From an uncultured Clostridium sp. (GTDB lineage: Bacteria; Bacillota; Clostridia; Lachnospirales; Lachnospiraceae), in the NCBI GenBank assembly GCA_900541315.1, contig UQJF01000040.1, positions 1 to 22,220 on the forward strand: 22,220 nt of DNA, written 5' to 3'. The notes beneath the pieces are model-generated. The model was not told where the DNA came from. It ran no database searches and worked only from the letters and a program-made list of their open reading frames with translations. Both the position numbers and the translations under genes were made by a program. Numbering within the stretch: the stretch's first letter is position 1; each line of letters opens with the position of its first letter. Shown in pieces: positions 7,276-15,721 of the stretch.

Positions 7276-8523
7276 ATGGCAGTGACCATACGTGATATAC
7301 GGGTAATCTGCACAGCGCCGGAAGGAATCAACCTTGTGGTGGTAAAAGTGGAGACCAGTGAACCGGGACTTTACGGACTGGGATGTGGAACCTTTGCTTA
7401 CCGCCACCTGGCTGTAAAGCTGGTAGTAGAAGAATATTTAAAGCCCCTTCTGGTTGGAAGAAATGTAGAGAATATCGAAGATCTGTGGCAGTTGATGAAC
7501 CAGAACGGATACTGGAGAAACGGACCTATTGAAAATAATGCTATTTCCGGCGTAGATATGGCATTATGGGATATTAAGGGAAAAATGGCAAATATGCCAC
7601 TGTACCAGCTGTTTGGCGGAAAGTGCAGGGAAGGTATTCCGGTATACCGCCACGCAAATGGCCGCGATCTGTCTGAGCTGTGTGAAAATATTGAGCGTTT
7701 TCATGAAATGGGTATTACCAATATCCGCTGTCAGTGCGGCGGTTACGGCGGCGAAAGCTATGGAAATACGCCGGCAACTGCACCAAAGGGCGCCCAGCCA
7801 GGTGTTTATCTGGATTCCAGAAGCTATATCCGCAATACAATAAAGCTGTTTGAAGGAATCAGAAACAAATTAGGATATGAGATCAATCTGGTACATGATG
7901 TTCATGAGCGTATTGCTCCTATTGAGGCTATTAAGCTGGCAAGAGAGCTGGAGCCATTTGATCTGTTATTCTTAGAGGATCCGGTACCTATCGAGCAGAC
8001 AGACTGGTTAGCAAGAATGAGAGAGCAGACTTCCATACCGATCGCAGAAGGCGAGCTGTTTAACAATCCCGTTGAGTGGAGAAAACTTATCTCAGAACGG
8101 CTGATCGATTACATCCGCGTACATTTAAGCCAGGTTGGCGGTATTACACCTGCAAGAAAGCTGCAGATCTTTGCAGAGCAGTTTGGTGTACGCACTGCAT
8201 GGCATGGACCTGGAGACATGTCTCCTCTGGCTCATGCAGCAAACATCCATATTGACCTGGCAGCACCAAACTTTGGTGTACAGGAATGGTCCGGCATTGA
8301 GCCGCCAAACTTTGTTATCCAGGAATTAAAGGGACCACATGGTGCGCTCCTTGAAGTATTCCCGGGACTGCCTGAGTTTGACAATGGTTATGTATATGCA
8401 AATGATAAACCTGGTTTAGGCGTTGACTTAAATGAGGAAGAGGCTGCAAAATATCCTTGTGAGAATACTATGACTACATGGACACAGACAAGACGCAGGG
8501 ACGGAGCATTGCAGACTCCATAA
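7276..8523 (+). CDS. Enolase-superfamily sugar-acid dehydratase, ManD/RspA group
   Basis: This 415-residue protein belongs to the D-mannonate dehydratase subgroup of the mandelate racemase clan. Metal ligands are Asp208 (HDVHER), Glu234 (LEDPVP) and Glu260 (AEGE). Acid/base residues of the subgroup are seen as His210 and His310 (WHGPGDMSP), and YRHANG near residue 124 is a subgroup hallmark. After His310-Gly311 comes Pro312. From memory of the characterised subgroup, high-activity mannonate dehydratases tend to have Ala here, while weakly active or gluconate-preferring members have Pro, so D-mannonate may not be the best substrate. The ATG at 7276 has only a weak purine-rich ribosome site (aagagag). 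It is the second dehydratase of the locus and of a fold unrelated to the IlvD/Edd enzyme. Confidence 0.9.
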   Translation: MAVTIRDIRVICTAPEGINLVVVKVETSEPGLYGLGCGTFAYRHLAVKLVVEEYLKPLLVGRNVENIEDLWQLMNQNGYWRNGPIENNAISGVDMALWDIKGKMANMPLYQLFGGKCREGIPVYRHANGRDLSELCENIERFHEMGITNIRCQCGGYGGESYGNTPATAPKGAQPGVYLDSRSYIRNTIKLFEGIRNKLGYEINLVHDVHERIAPIEAIKLARELEPFDLLFLEDPVPIEQTDWLARMREQTSIPIAEGELFNNPVEWRKLISERLIDYIRVHLSQVGGITPARKLQIFAEQFGVRTAWHGPGDMSPLAHAANIHIDLAAPNFGVQEWSGIEPPNFVIQELKGPHGALLEVFPGLPEFDNGYVYANDKPGLGVDLNEEEAAKYPCENTMTTWTQTRRRDGALQTP

Positions 8524-8596
8524 GGTGATCAGGGTTTTACCACTGTTTTTCCTGCTTTGCGGGGAAACGTATTATATATTATAGGAGGATAAAAAA

Positions 8597-9213
8597 ATGG
8601 CATTTGATTACTGGGTTACAAGGCACATGCAGTAGCAGGTGACTTATCCAAGAAGCCAGAGATTGACCGTATGTTTGCAGAAGCTATGGAAATCTTAGGA
8701 AACAAGCTGGACGTTATGATCCCTGCAGCAGGTATCCAGAGACGTTATGAGCCATGGGAATTCCCGGAGGATGCATGGAGACTGGTTATTGATGTTGACT
8801 TAAACCATGTATGGTTTATGTGCCAGAAGGCAGTTCAGGTTATGAAGGACAAGGAAGGCAGCACCGGAAAGATCATCAACATCGCTTCCATGAACGCATT
8901 CTTTGGCGGCACAACTGTTCCTGCTTACACAGCAGCTAAGGGGGCAGTAGCAATGCTGACCAAGAGCCTTGCATCTGACTGTGCTGACCACAATATCTGC
9001 TGCAACGCAATTGCTCCTGGATATATGGACACTGAAATGTGCGCTAACATGACTCAGGAAAGAAAAGACGAGTGCACTAAGAGAATCCCTGCAGCACGTT
9101 GGGGACTGCCAGATGACCTTAAGGGACCGGTACTGTTCCTGGCTTCTGATGCAAGTGACTACTTAAATGGTGCTGTTATCCCTGTAGACGGCGGATTCTT
9201 AGTTAAGTCATGA
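8597..9213 (+). pseudogene. kduD: KduD-like short-chain dehydrogenase with internal out-of-frame deletion
   Basis: A good start is retained: AGGAGG at 8583-8588, then ATG 8597 reading MAFDYWVTRHMQ and a stop. From 8608 a different frame reads LLGYKAHAVAGDLSKKPEIDRMF and continues as a normal short-chain dehydrogenase to the stop at 9211. That part keeps the catalytic serine (NIASMNAFF), YTAAK (Tyr-x-x-x-Lys) and the C-terminal VDGGF block typical of KduD (2-dehydro-3-deoxy-D-gluconate 5-dehydrogenase). What is gone is the N-terminal TGxxxGxG dinucleotide-binding segment. From the family length of about 250-260 residues, roughly 150-170 bases are missing, and the two halves are out of frame. 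The ATG at 8671 gives an open frame but has no ribosome site and would lack the Rossmann motif, so I call this a pseudogene. A consensus error cannot be excluded. Confidence 0.85.
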
Positions 9214-9255
9214 TGATGCCTGCTGCAAAAGCAGTTAAAAATACGTTATAAACAT

Positions 9256-9302
9256 GGGGTGCTGCAGTCAGGTGAAAATGCCGGACTGCGGCGCTCTTTT
9301 TT
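9256..9302 (+). terminator. Rho-independent terminator after the KduD-like gene
   Basis: An 11-bp stem (9259-9269 with 9284-9294, including G-T pairs) encloses a loop that can pair further, and tctttttt follows. It closes the catabolic block ahead of the regulator. Confidence 0.8.
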
Positions 9303-9349
9303 AAAAGGAAATATAATACTTTTGTAATGTCTGAAGGCATGCAAGGGGC

Positions 9350-9377
9350 TTGACATCAGATAGACGTTAGTTATATC
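9350..9377 (+). promoter_or_regulatory. Predicted promoter of the GntR regulator
   Basis: TTGACA at 9350-9355, a 16-base spacer and TATATC at 9372-9377 lie upstream of the regulator start. A TGTCTGA word at 9329-9335, just upstream, resembles the candidate operator before the dehydratase operon, so autoregulation is possible. Confidence 0.5.
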
Positions 9378-9471
9378 ATGGAATAACGACAATGTTTACA
9401 TGGCGGGAATGGTATATGATGGGGGATATACCTGTAAACAGATTGGAAAGATAAATTGGAGAGGTAGTAGC

Positions 9472-10206
9472 ATGAGACAGATGCAAAAAGAAAAGCTGCT
9501 TCCAGAGCAGACAGCGGAAAAAATCAGAGAATACATAGAAAGCAACGGGATGAAGACAGGAGACAAGCTTCCAAATGAATTTCAGCTGGCTGAGATCTGC
9601 GGGGTGGGAAGGAGTACCATTCGCGAGGCTATAAAGCTTCTGGTCTTTTCTGGAAAAGTAGAGGTGATCCGGGGAAGCGGTACTTATATTAAGAAGGAAA
9701 AAGCACCACAGGAAGTGACCATGGCAAATGATGATCCACTTGGCTTTCGGGAAAACAGTGAAGAGAACCTGTTTCAGACCTGCCTGGAATTTGTGGATGT
9801 ACGTTTGATGTTAGAGCCGGAAGTGGCAGCTATGGCAGCTACCAATGCAGATTATGCAGATTGCCAGAAGCTGCAGATGCTTCAGAGAGAAGTGGGACAA
9901 CTGGTGGATCAGGGAAAGGATCACATAGCAGCGGATATTGAATATCACAAACAGTTAGCAGCCTGCACCCATAATCAGATCCTCTGCAATCTCATGGAGA
10001 TCGTGGTAAAAGGTATTCCGCTGTTTGTAAAGATCACAAAAAATGATTTTGCAAAATCAACGGTAGAACAGCATCGTGCTATTACAGAGGCTATTTCAGC
10101 AGGAGATGCCCAGGGTGCCAGATACGGCATGATCACTCATTTAAACAGCAACAGGAAGCGTATTTTAAAGGCTCTTACAGAACAAAAAGCCACAGAAAAT
10201 TTATAA
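9472..10206 (+). CDS. GntR-family transcriptional regulator, FadR subfamily
   Basis: This 244-residue regulator has an N-terminal winged helix-turn-helix (about residues 8-75) with the GntR pattern LPNEFQLAEICGVGRSTIREAIKLL and the wing GSGTYI. From about residue 100 an FCD ligand-binding domain follows: FVDVRLMLEPEVAAMAA, then ADIEYHKQLAACTHNQ and EQHRAITEAI carry the Asp/His set that binds metal and a carboxylate ligand in this domain. The start is ATG 9472, preceded by GGAGAGG (9458-9464); the longer frame from ATG 9400 has no ribosome site. FCD regulators usually respond to organic or sugar acids and control the adjoining catabolic genes, here probably the dehydratase operon and perhaps the transporter. 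Target and inducer are inferred. Confidence 0.9.
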   Translation: MRQMQKEKLLPEQTAEKIREYIESNGMKTGDKLPNEFQLAEICGVGRSTIREAIKLLVFSGKVEVIRGSGTYIKKEKAPQEVTMANDDPLGFRENSEENLFQTCLEFVDVRLMLEPEVAAMAATNADYADCQKLQMLQREVGQLVDQGKDHIAADIEYHKQLAACTHNQILCNLMEIVVKGIPLFVKITKNDFAKSTVEQHRAITEAISAGDAQGARYGMITHLNSNRKRILKALTEQKATENL

Positions 10207-10219
10207 TCTCCCATTTTTA

Positions 10220-10248
10220 TTGAAATTTAACTGTTATTTCGTTATAAT
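10220..10248 (+). promoter_or_regulatory. Strong predicted promoter of the binding-protein/kinase operon
   Basis: TTGAAA at 10220-10225, a 17-base spacer and a perfect TATAAT at 10243-10248. It lies 47 bases before the ATG of the binding-protein gene and separates this pair transcriptionally from the GntR gene. Confidence 0.75.
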
Positions 10249-10295
10249 GATGTTAAAAATCAGGTTGCGTGCAGCGGCTTTATGGGAGATTTGTG

Positions 10296-11774
10296 ATGAA
10301 AAAAAGATTTTTAGCTCTGATGGCAGCTGGCTTAGGAACAGTACTGCTTTTAACAGCCTGTGGTCATATAGGAAATATTACGCCAGACAGCAAGGTAAAA
10401 CTGAATCCAAATAAACCAGTTTCCCTTACTGTCTGGCATTATTATAATGGGGCACAGCAGGCAGCTTTTGACCAGCTTATATCAGAATTTAATGCAACAG
10501 AGGGAAAAGAGAAAGGAATCTACGTAGAAGGCTATACACAGGGATCAGTAGGTGATCTGGAAAAAGCTGTTTCTGATGCAGTTGCAGGAGCTGTAGGTGC
10601 CCAGTCCCTGCCGGATATTTTTTCCACTTATGCAGATACAGTCTACGCAGTCCAGAAAGAAGGAAAACTGGCAGATCTGACACCTTATTTTACAAAAGAA
10701 GAACAGGCTGAATACGTAGAATCCTATATTCAGGAAGGCTATTTTCATGATGATTCGTCTTTGTATCTGTTTCCTGTAGCAAAATCCACAGAGATCATGA
10801 TGATCAATGCCACAGACTGGCAGACCTTTGCAGATGCCACAGGTGCTTCATTAGATGAATTATCCACATTGGAAGGTGTGACAGAAACAGCAAAGCGTTA
10901 TTATGAATGGACAGACAGTTTAACACCGGATGTAGCGGATGACGGGAAGGCATTTTACGGAATCGATTCCATGTCTAATTACTTTATTATTGGTATGAAG
11001 CAGATGGGAGTGGATCTTTTTGATGTAAAGGACGGGAAATTGACTATTCGGGCAGACAAAGAAAAAATCCGCCGTTTGTGGGACAATTATTATGTTCCGT
11101 ATGTAAATGGCTACTTTGCAAGTTTTGGGAAATTCCGTTCAGATGATATAAAAACAGGAGACATCCTGGCATATACGGGTTCTGTGTCATCTTCCATGTA
11201 TTTCCCGGATCAGGTGATAACGGATGATGGGACCAGAGATATTGATTATATCGTAATGCAGCCTCCTGTGTTAGAAGGAGGAGAACATATATGTGTACAG
11301 CAGGGCGCAGGCATGGCAGTGACAAAATCCGATGAAAGGCATGAATATGCAGCCTGTGAGTTTTTGAAGTGGTTTACCAGAAAGGAAAATAATCTTCGTT
11401 TTGTATGTGAATCTGCTTATCTTCCGGTACGTAAAGATTCCAATTCGGTAGAGGCGCTGGATGAGATAATAAAGGATAAAGATTTGAAGGTAAATGATAA
11501 GGCATATCAGTGTCTGGACAGCATATTAAGCTCTTATGACCTGACTAGTTTTTACACACCAAAGTGTTTTGAAAATGGGTATACGGCCAGAAAAATATTG
11601 GATTATGATCTTTCTGATAAGGCAGCAGAGGATAAGGCAAAAGTAGATGAAATGGCAGCTGGAGGTATGTCCAGGGCAGAGGCAGAAGCCCGGTTCACTA
11701 CAGATGAAGCGTTTGAACAGTGGTATGAGCAGTGGAATACAAAGCTGGAGAATGCAGCTTTTCAGAATAATTAA
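10296..11774 (+). CDS. Orphan extracellular solute-binding lipoprotein (ABC family 1 type)
   Basis: This 492-residue protein has a lipoprotein signal (MKKRFLALMAAGLGTVLLLTAC, Cys22 as the lipid anchor). It then shows the usual family 1 opening PVSLTVWHYYNGAQQAAFDQLISEFN, and later GAGMAVTKSDERHEYAACEFLKWFT, a typical hinge-region block of carbohydrate-type binding proteins. The start is ATG 10296 with GGGAG at 10284-10288; an in-frame ATG at 10269 has no such site. No permease or ATPase gene lies on either side. The next gene, 41 bases on and in the same direction, is a membrane hybrid histidine kinase. A sensory role, presenting a bound ligand to the kinase in the manner of LuxP with LuxQ, is therefore likelier than transport. 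Recruitment of a distant permease cannot be excluded. The ligand is unknown. Confidence 0.85.
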   Translation: MKKRFLALMAAGLGTVLLLTACGHIGNITPDSKVKLNPNKPVSLTVWHYYNGAQQAAFDQLISEFNATEGKEKGIYVEGYTQGSVGDLEKAVSDAVAGAVGAQSLPDIFSTYADTVYAVQKEGKLADLTPYFTKEEQAEYVESYIQEGYFHDDSSLYLFPVAKSTEIMMINATDWQTFADATGASLDELSTLEGVTETAKRYYEWTDSLTPDVADDGKAFYGIDSMSNYFIIGMKQMGVDLFDVKDGKLTIRADKEKIRRLWDNYYVPYVNGYFASFGKFRSDDIKTGDILAYTGSVSSSMYFPDQVITDDGTRDIDYIVMQPPVLEGGEHICVQQGAGMAVTKSDERHEYAACEFLKWFTRKENNLRFVCESAYLPVRKDSNSVEALDEIIKDKDLKVNDKAYQCLDSILSSYDLTSFYTPKCFENGYTARKILDYDLSDKAAEDKAKVDEMAAGGMSRAEAEARFTTDEAFEQWYEQWNTKLENAAFQNN

Positions 11775-11815
11775 TGAGATCAGTTACAGGGCCAAGAGCA
11801 GGAGGTAAGAAGCAG

Positions 11816-14800
11816 ATGAAAGTTCAGAAACGGAAACTGATGCGCATATTGCTTGTCCCCCTGCTTTTAGTTGTTTTATTTCAGGGAATCATGCCGTTTT
11901 TTATGCTTATGGCCAGTGGAGTAAAAGATACCATGGAAAGTAATGCGGTGAACCTTGACAGTTATCTGTTGAAAAACCGGGAAGTGATGCTGGAAAATGC
12001 AATGGTGGAGCAATGGAGCGGCATTCGTAAAGAAAGTACCTACTTAAATCAGGAAATGTCAGAATTTCTCCGGGAAAATGCTGTGGATATAAAGGCTTTT
12101 TCTGCAAGGAGAGATCTGCAGAAAAACTATGCACAGAGGGTATTTCCAAGACTGTTAGAATTTCTTCACCGGGATTCTGCCAGTGGTGTTTTTCTTATTG
12201 TAGCCAATGATACTCCCCTTAAGAAGGCGGGAGATTATGACGGATTTTTTATACGGGATTCAGATCCTGTGGCAAAAACAGAGACAAATTCGGACCTGCT
12301 TTTTGAACGGGGGGATAAAGAACTGGCCCGTGGAAGTGGGATCGCTTTTGACAGCTCCTGGTTTCCGGTTTTTAATTTTAAAGGACAGGGGAACAGGGCC
12401 AGCGATGATTTCTTTTATGAGCCATATACAGCTGCGATGACTCATCCGGAAGTGGATATGAACAGTCTGGGCTACTGGTCTGTGCCCTTTATCCTGGAAG
12501 ATCATGTGATGGATAATCATAAAATGATCACCTATTCTTTTCCGCTGGTCTTTAATGGCATTGTTTATGGTGTTATGGGAACAGAAGTTTCCATCAGTTA
12601 TCTGTGCAATACCTATTTCAGGATACAGGATCTGAACCGCGAACAGACTGCCGGTTATACAATTTCCATTGACAATGGGGATGAAACCTACAAAAGCATA
12701 GCTGGAAAAGGTGTCTTATATGATGCAGTAAAAATGGAGAAAGATGTTTTTTCATTAGAACACACCAGTCATGAAAAACTGTTTAAAGTAAAGGATTCAA
12801 AAATAGGAGATCAGGATATTTATGCAGTTATGTCAAAAATAAGCCTGTATGCAAATAATGTTCCCTATAAAAATACCAACTGGGTCCTTTGCAGCTTTGT
12901 GCCGAAAGATACGATCTTCAGCCTTGCAAATAAACTGTATACCATTATACTGACTACCATCTTTTTCTGCGCCCTTATGGGAATGGGGCTGATGTTTATT
13001 GTGGTCCGTTATGTCACAGGACCGGTATACCGGCTAATGGACAGTGTCCGGGGTGGAATTGAAGGTTTAAAAGATTTTGTTCCTTCTGATATACAGGAAA
13101 TAGATGAGCTTCATGAGGTAGTGAAGAATCTGACGGAAAATGAGATCCGGACAGAGACTCAGCTGAAAGAAGAAAAGGAACGTTACCGCGTGGCCGTGGA
13201 AAGCTCCAATGATCTGTTTTTTACTTACAGGGATAATGAGCATACATTGGAGATTGTAAACAGCAAAAGCCATGATGGGGTCTGGGATATTAAAAAGATA
13301 CAGGAAGATCTGATCGCACCTGATTTTTCCAGGGAAGACCAGAGAAAGCTGTCAGCCATGATAAACAGCCGGGACAGTAAGATTTATGCCCAGATCTGCC
13401 GGAAGATAACGGGAAAAGAGGATGGCTGCTGGCTGGAAGTAAGAGGCAAGATTATCATGGATGCCAGAGAAAAGGATCGCCGGATCGTAGGCTATGTCCG
13501 TGATATCCATGAGACGAAAATGAGGGAATTAGAGCAGGAAAGAAAACAGCAGATGGATCCGGTCACCTCTTTCTACCGTTTAAAACCTGGCATGGAGGAA
13601 ATAAGGCATGTACGCAGAAGGTTTCCGGAAGGAATGCTGGTCCTTGTGGATATCTGCCGTTTTACAATGATCAGCCGTGATTTTGGTCTTGCATTTGGCG
13701 ATGTACTTCTGGAGCAGTTTTCTAAAATGTTTTTACAGGTCTGTGAAGAAGGGGCTGCCAGCACACCGGTGATGATCAGAGCAGGTTCTGATGAACTGCT
13801 GGCCTGGATACCGGGAGAAAAGGAGGCATCCTGCAGGCAAAAATTGTGGAAATTAAAAGAAAGGTTCCAGGGACTGGTACGTCAAAGCCTCTTAAAACTG
13901 GAGTTTAAAGCCGGATTTGCCTGGGGCGGGGAAGAAAATAATACAGACACTCTGCTCCATCAGGTTTGTGTGGCTGTTTTGGAGGCAGAAAAGAAGGATG
14001 CAGAAACTCTTTTCTGGAGTGAAGTAGAGGATACAGAGGCAGCACCGAAGCAATTTGGAAAGATCGTATCTATGGAGTATATCGAGGAGACCAGTTTTGT
14101 GTCCCTGGCACTGAATATTTTAGACCGCTGCAGCCAGATCGAAGCAGGACTGGATCTTATTTCCTGCCGGTTAAATGAATGGTTTGGACTGGAAAATCTG
14201 ATGATCACAGGTTTAAATCCAGAGTTCCTTTCCAGTGAATTGTCTTATCAGTGGAAAGATGCAGCCGGGGCAGAAGAAAGACCGGGTATGGTCCATTGCA
14301 GTGAAAAAGTGTTTAAACAGTTAAATCAGGATACCCAGGAAAAGGCTATGCAGCCTGTAAAAGAGGTTCTTGCAGTATTGCCTTTATTTAAGGAGAATAA
14401 TAAGGAAAATAATACTGAAAAAACGGGAATTGCAGTTTTAATGAATGATAACAGCCAGTATTCTGGTACGATCTTCTTTATGGGTGTAGATGAAGAAATC
14501 TTAAACAGGGAAGAGGACAGAAAACTTTTCCGGGAGATCGGCATCATTATCCAGAACCGTATTAACAGAAACCGTCATGACCAGTCAGCACAGGCCAAGT
14601 CAGATTTTCTGGCCCACATGTCCCATGAGATACGTACACCTATGAATGGTATCATTGGTATGACGGATATTGCATTAAAGGATGGCCAGTCAGAAGAAGT
14701 GCGCTTTGACTGTTTAAAGAAGGTAAAAAGTTCTTCTAATTATCTGCTGGGCATTTTAAATGATGTCCTTGATATGTCAAAGATCGAAAGTGGAAAAATG

Positions 14801-15712
14801 AAGCTGGTAATGGATGACTTCCAGTTAGATAAGATGATAAATGGCCTTTATACACTGTTAGAAGCTAAGTTTGAGGAAAAATCCCAGCATTATCATCTAA
14901 ATATGCAGTTAAAGCATACCTGGTTTTATGGAGATGCCATGCGCATCAGCCAGGTCCTTGTAAATCTGTTGGGAAATGCAGTTAAATATTCCGGTAATGA
15001 TACAGATATTTCCTTGACAGTAACAGAAAAGGAAGGGGAAAATGACCTGTCCCAGCTATATTTTGCAGTAAAGGATCATGGTATTGGTGTAAATGAAGAA
15101 GACCGCCAGAGGATCTTTGGCAGTTTTGAACAGGTAGAGCATTTTGGTACAGGACAGCAGGGAACAGGTCTTGGGCTTGCCATCAGTAACCGCCTGGTAC
15201 ATATGATGGGTGGAAGTATTTTACTGGATAGCCAGGTAGACGTGGGCAGTACCTTTAGTTTCCGGATCCAGTTAAGGCCGGTAAAGGAACATAAGATCCA
15301 GGAGAAAGCTCCCCAGAACAAGAAAGACTTTTCAGGTATCCGCGTTCTGGTAACAGAGGATAATCCCCTGAACATGGAAATCCTCCAGTATATACTGGAG
15401 GACATGGGGATGAAGGTGGATAATGCTTATGATGGAAAAGAAGCAGTGGATAAGTTTGAAGCTTCAAAGACAGGATATTATGACCTGATCATCATGGACA
15501 TCATGATGCCTGTTATGGGCGGCTTAGAAGCAGCCCATGCTATCCGTACCATGGAGCGGGCAGACAGTAATAAGGTACCTATTGTTGCCATCAGTGCCAA
15601 TGCTTTTGATGAAGATATCCATCGTTCTCTTGCCAGCGGTATGAATGCGCATCTTTCTAAGCCGGTGGAAATAGATAAGCTGCGGGAAACCCTGGGAAAA
15701 TTATTAAAATAA
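11816..15712 (+). CDS. Membrane hybrid sensor histidine kinase with degenerate GGDEF domain
   Basis: This protein has 1298 residues. In order: TM1 (about 8-32); a large extracellular sensor, probably Cache-like (33-370); TM2 (about 373-400); a linker of HAMP size; PAS (about 453-565); a GGDEF-like domain (about 580-740); a GAF-like stretch (745-925); HisKA with phospho-acceptor His937 in HMSHEIRTPMNG; an ATPase domain with NLLGNAVKYS, DHGIGV and GTGLGLAIS; and a receiver (about 1173-1298) with Asp1228 in MDIMMPVMGG. The GGDEF signature reads AGSDE (656-660) and the metal-site segment reads LVDICRF, so cyclase activity is unlikely. The start is ATG 11816, behind AGGAGG (11800-11805). An upstream ATG at 11774 overlaps the previous stop but lacks a ribosome site. 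No DNA-binding output is attached, so a separate phosphotransfer partner or response regulator must exist elsewhere. Confidence 0.9.
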   Translation: MKVQKRKLMRILLVPLLLVVLFQGIMPFFMLMASGVKDTMESNAVNLDSYLLKNREVMLENAMVEQWSGIRKESTYLNQEMSEFLRENAVDIKAFSARRDLQKNYAQRVFPRLLEFLHRDSASGVFLIVANDTPLKKAGDYDGFFIRDSDPVAKTETNSDLLFERGDKELARGSGIAFDSSWFPVFNFKGQGNRASDDFFYEPYTAAMTHPEVDMNSLGYWSVPFILEDHVMDNHKMITYSFPLVFNGIVYGVMGTEVSISYLCNTYFRIQDLNREQTAGYTISIDNGDETYKSIAGKGVLYDAVKMEKDVFSLEHTSHEKLFKVKDSKIGDQDIYAVMSKISLYANNVPYKNTNWVLCSFVPKDTIFSLANKLYTIILTTIFFCALMGMGLMFIVVRYVTGPVYRLMDSVRGGIEGLKDFVPSDIQEIDELHEVVKNLTENEIRTETQLKEEKERYRVAVESSNDLFFTYRDNEHTLEIVNSKSHDGVWDIKKIQEDLIAPDFSREDQRKLSAMINSRDSKIYAQICRKITGKEDGCWLEVRGKIIMDAREKDRRIVGYVRDIHETKMRELEQERKQQMDPVTSFYRLKPGMEEIRHVRRRFPEGMLVLVDICRFTMISRDFGLAFGDVLLEQFSKMFLQVCEEGAASTPVMIRAGSDELLAWIPGEKEASCRQKLWKLKERFQGLVRQSLLKLEFKAGFAWGGEENNTDTLLHQVCVAVLEAEKKDAETLFWSEVEDTEAAPKQFGKIVSMEYIEETSFVSLALNILDRCSQIEAGLDLISCRLNEWFGLENLMITGLNPEFLSSELSYQWKDAAGAEERPGMVHCSEKVFKQLNQDTQEKAMQPVKEVLAVLPLFKENNKENNTEKTGIAVLMNDNSQYSGTIFFMGVDEEILNREEDRKLFREIGIIIQNRINRNRHDQSAQAKSDFLAHMSHEIRTPMNGIIGMTDIALKDGQSEEVRFDCLKKVKSSSNYLLGILNDVLDMSKIESGKMKLVMDDFQLDKMINGLYTLLEAKFEEKSQHYHLNMQLKHTWFYGDAMRISQVLVNLLGNAVKYSGNDTDISLTVTEKEGENDLSQLYFAVKDHGIGVNEEDRQRIFGSFEQVEHFGTGQQGTGLGLAISNRLVHMMGGSILLDSQVDVGSTFSFRIQLRPVKEHKIQEKAPQNKKDFSGIRVLVTEDNPLNMEILQYILEDMGMKVDNAYDGKEAVDKFEASKTGYYDLIIMDIMMPVMGGLEAAHAIRTMERADSNKVPIVAISANAFDEDIHRSLASGMNAHLSKPVEIDKLRETLGKLLK

Positions 15713-15721
15713 AGTACACTG

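Noticed and set aside
8671..9213. An intact 180-residue short-chain dehydrogenase from ATG 8671
   Set aside because: There is no ribosome site, family sequence continues upstream of this ATG, and the NAD-binding motif is absent. The good start at 8597 is out of frame.
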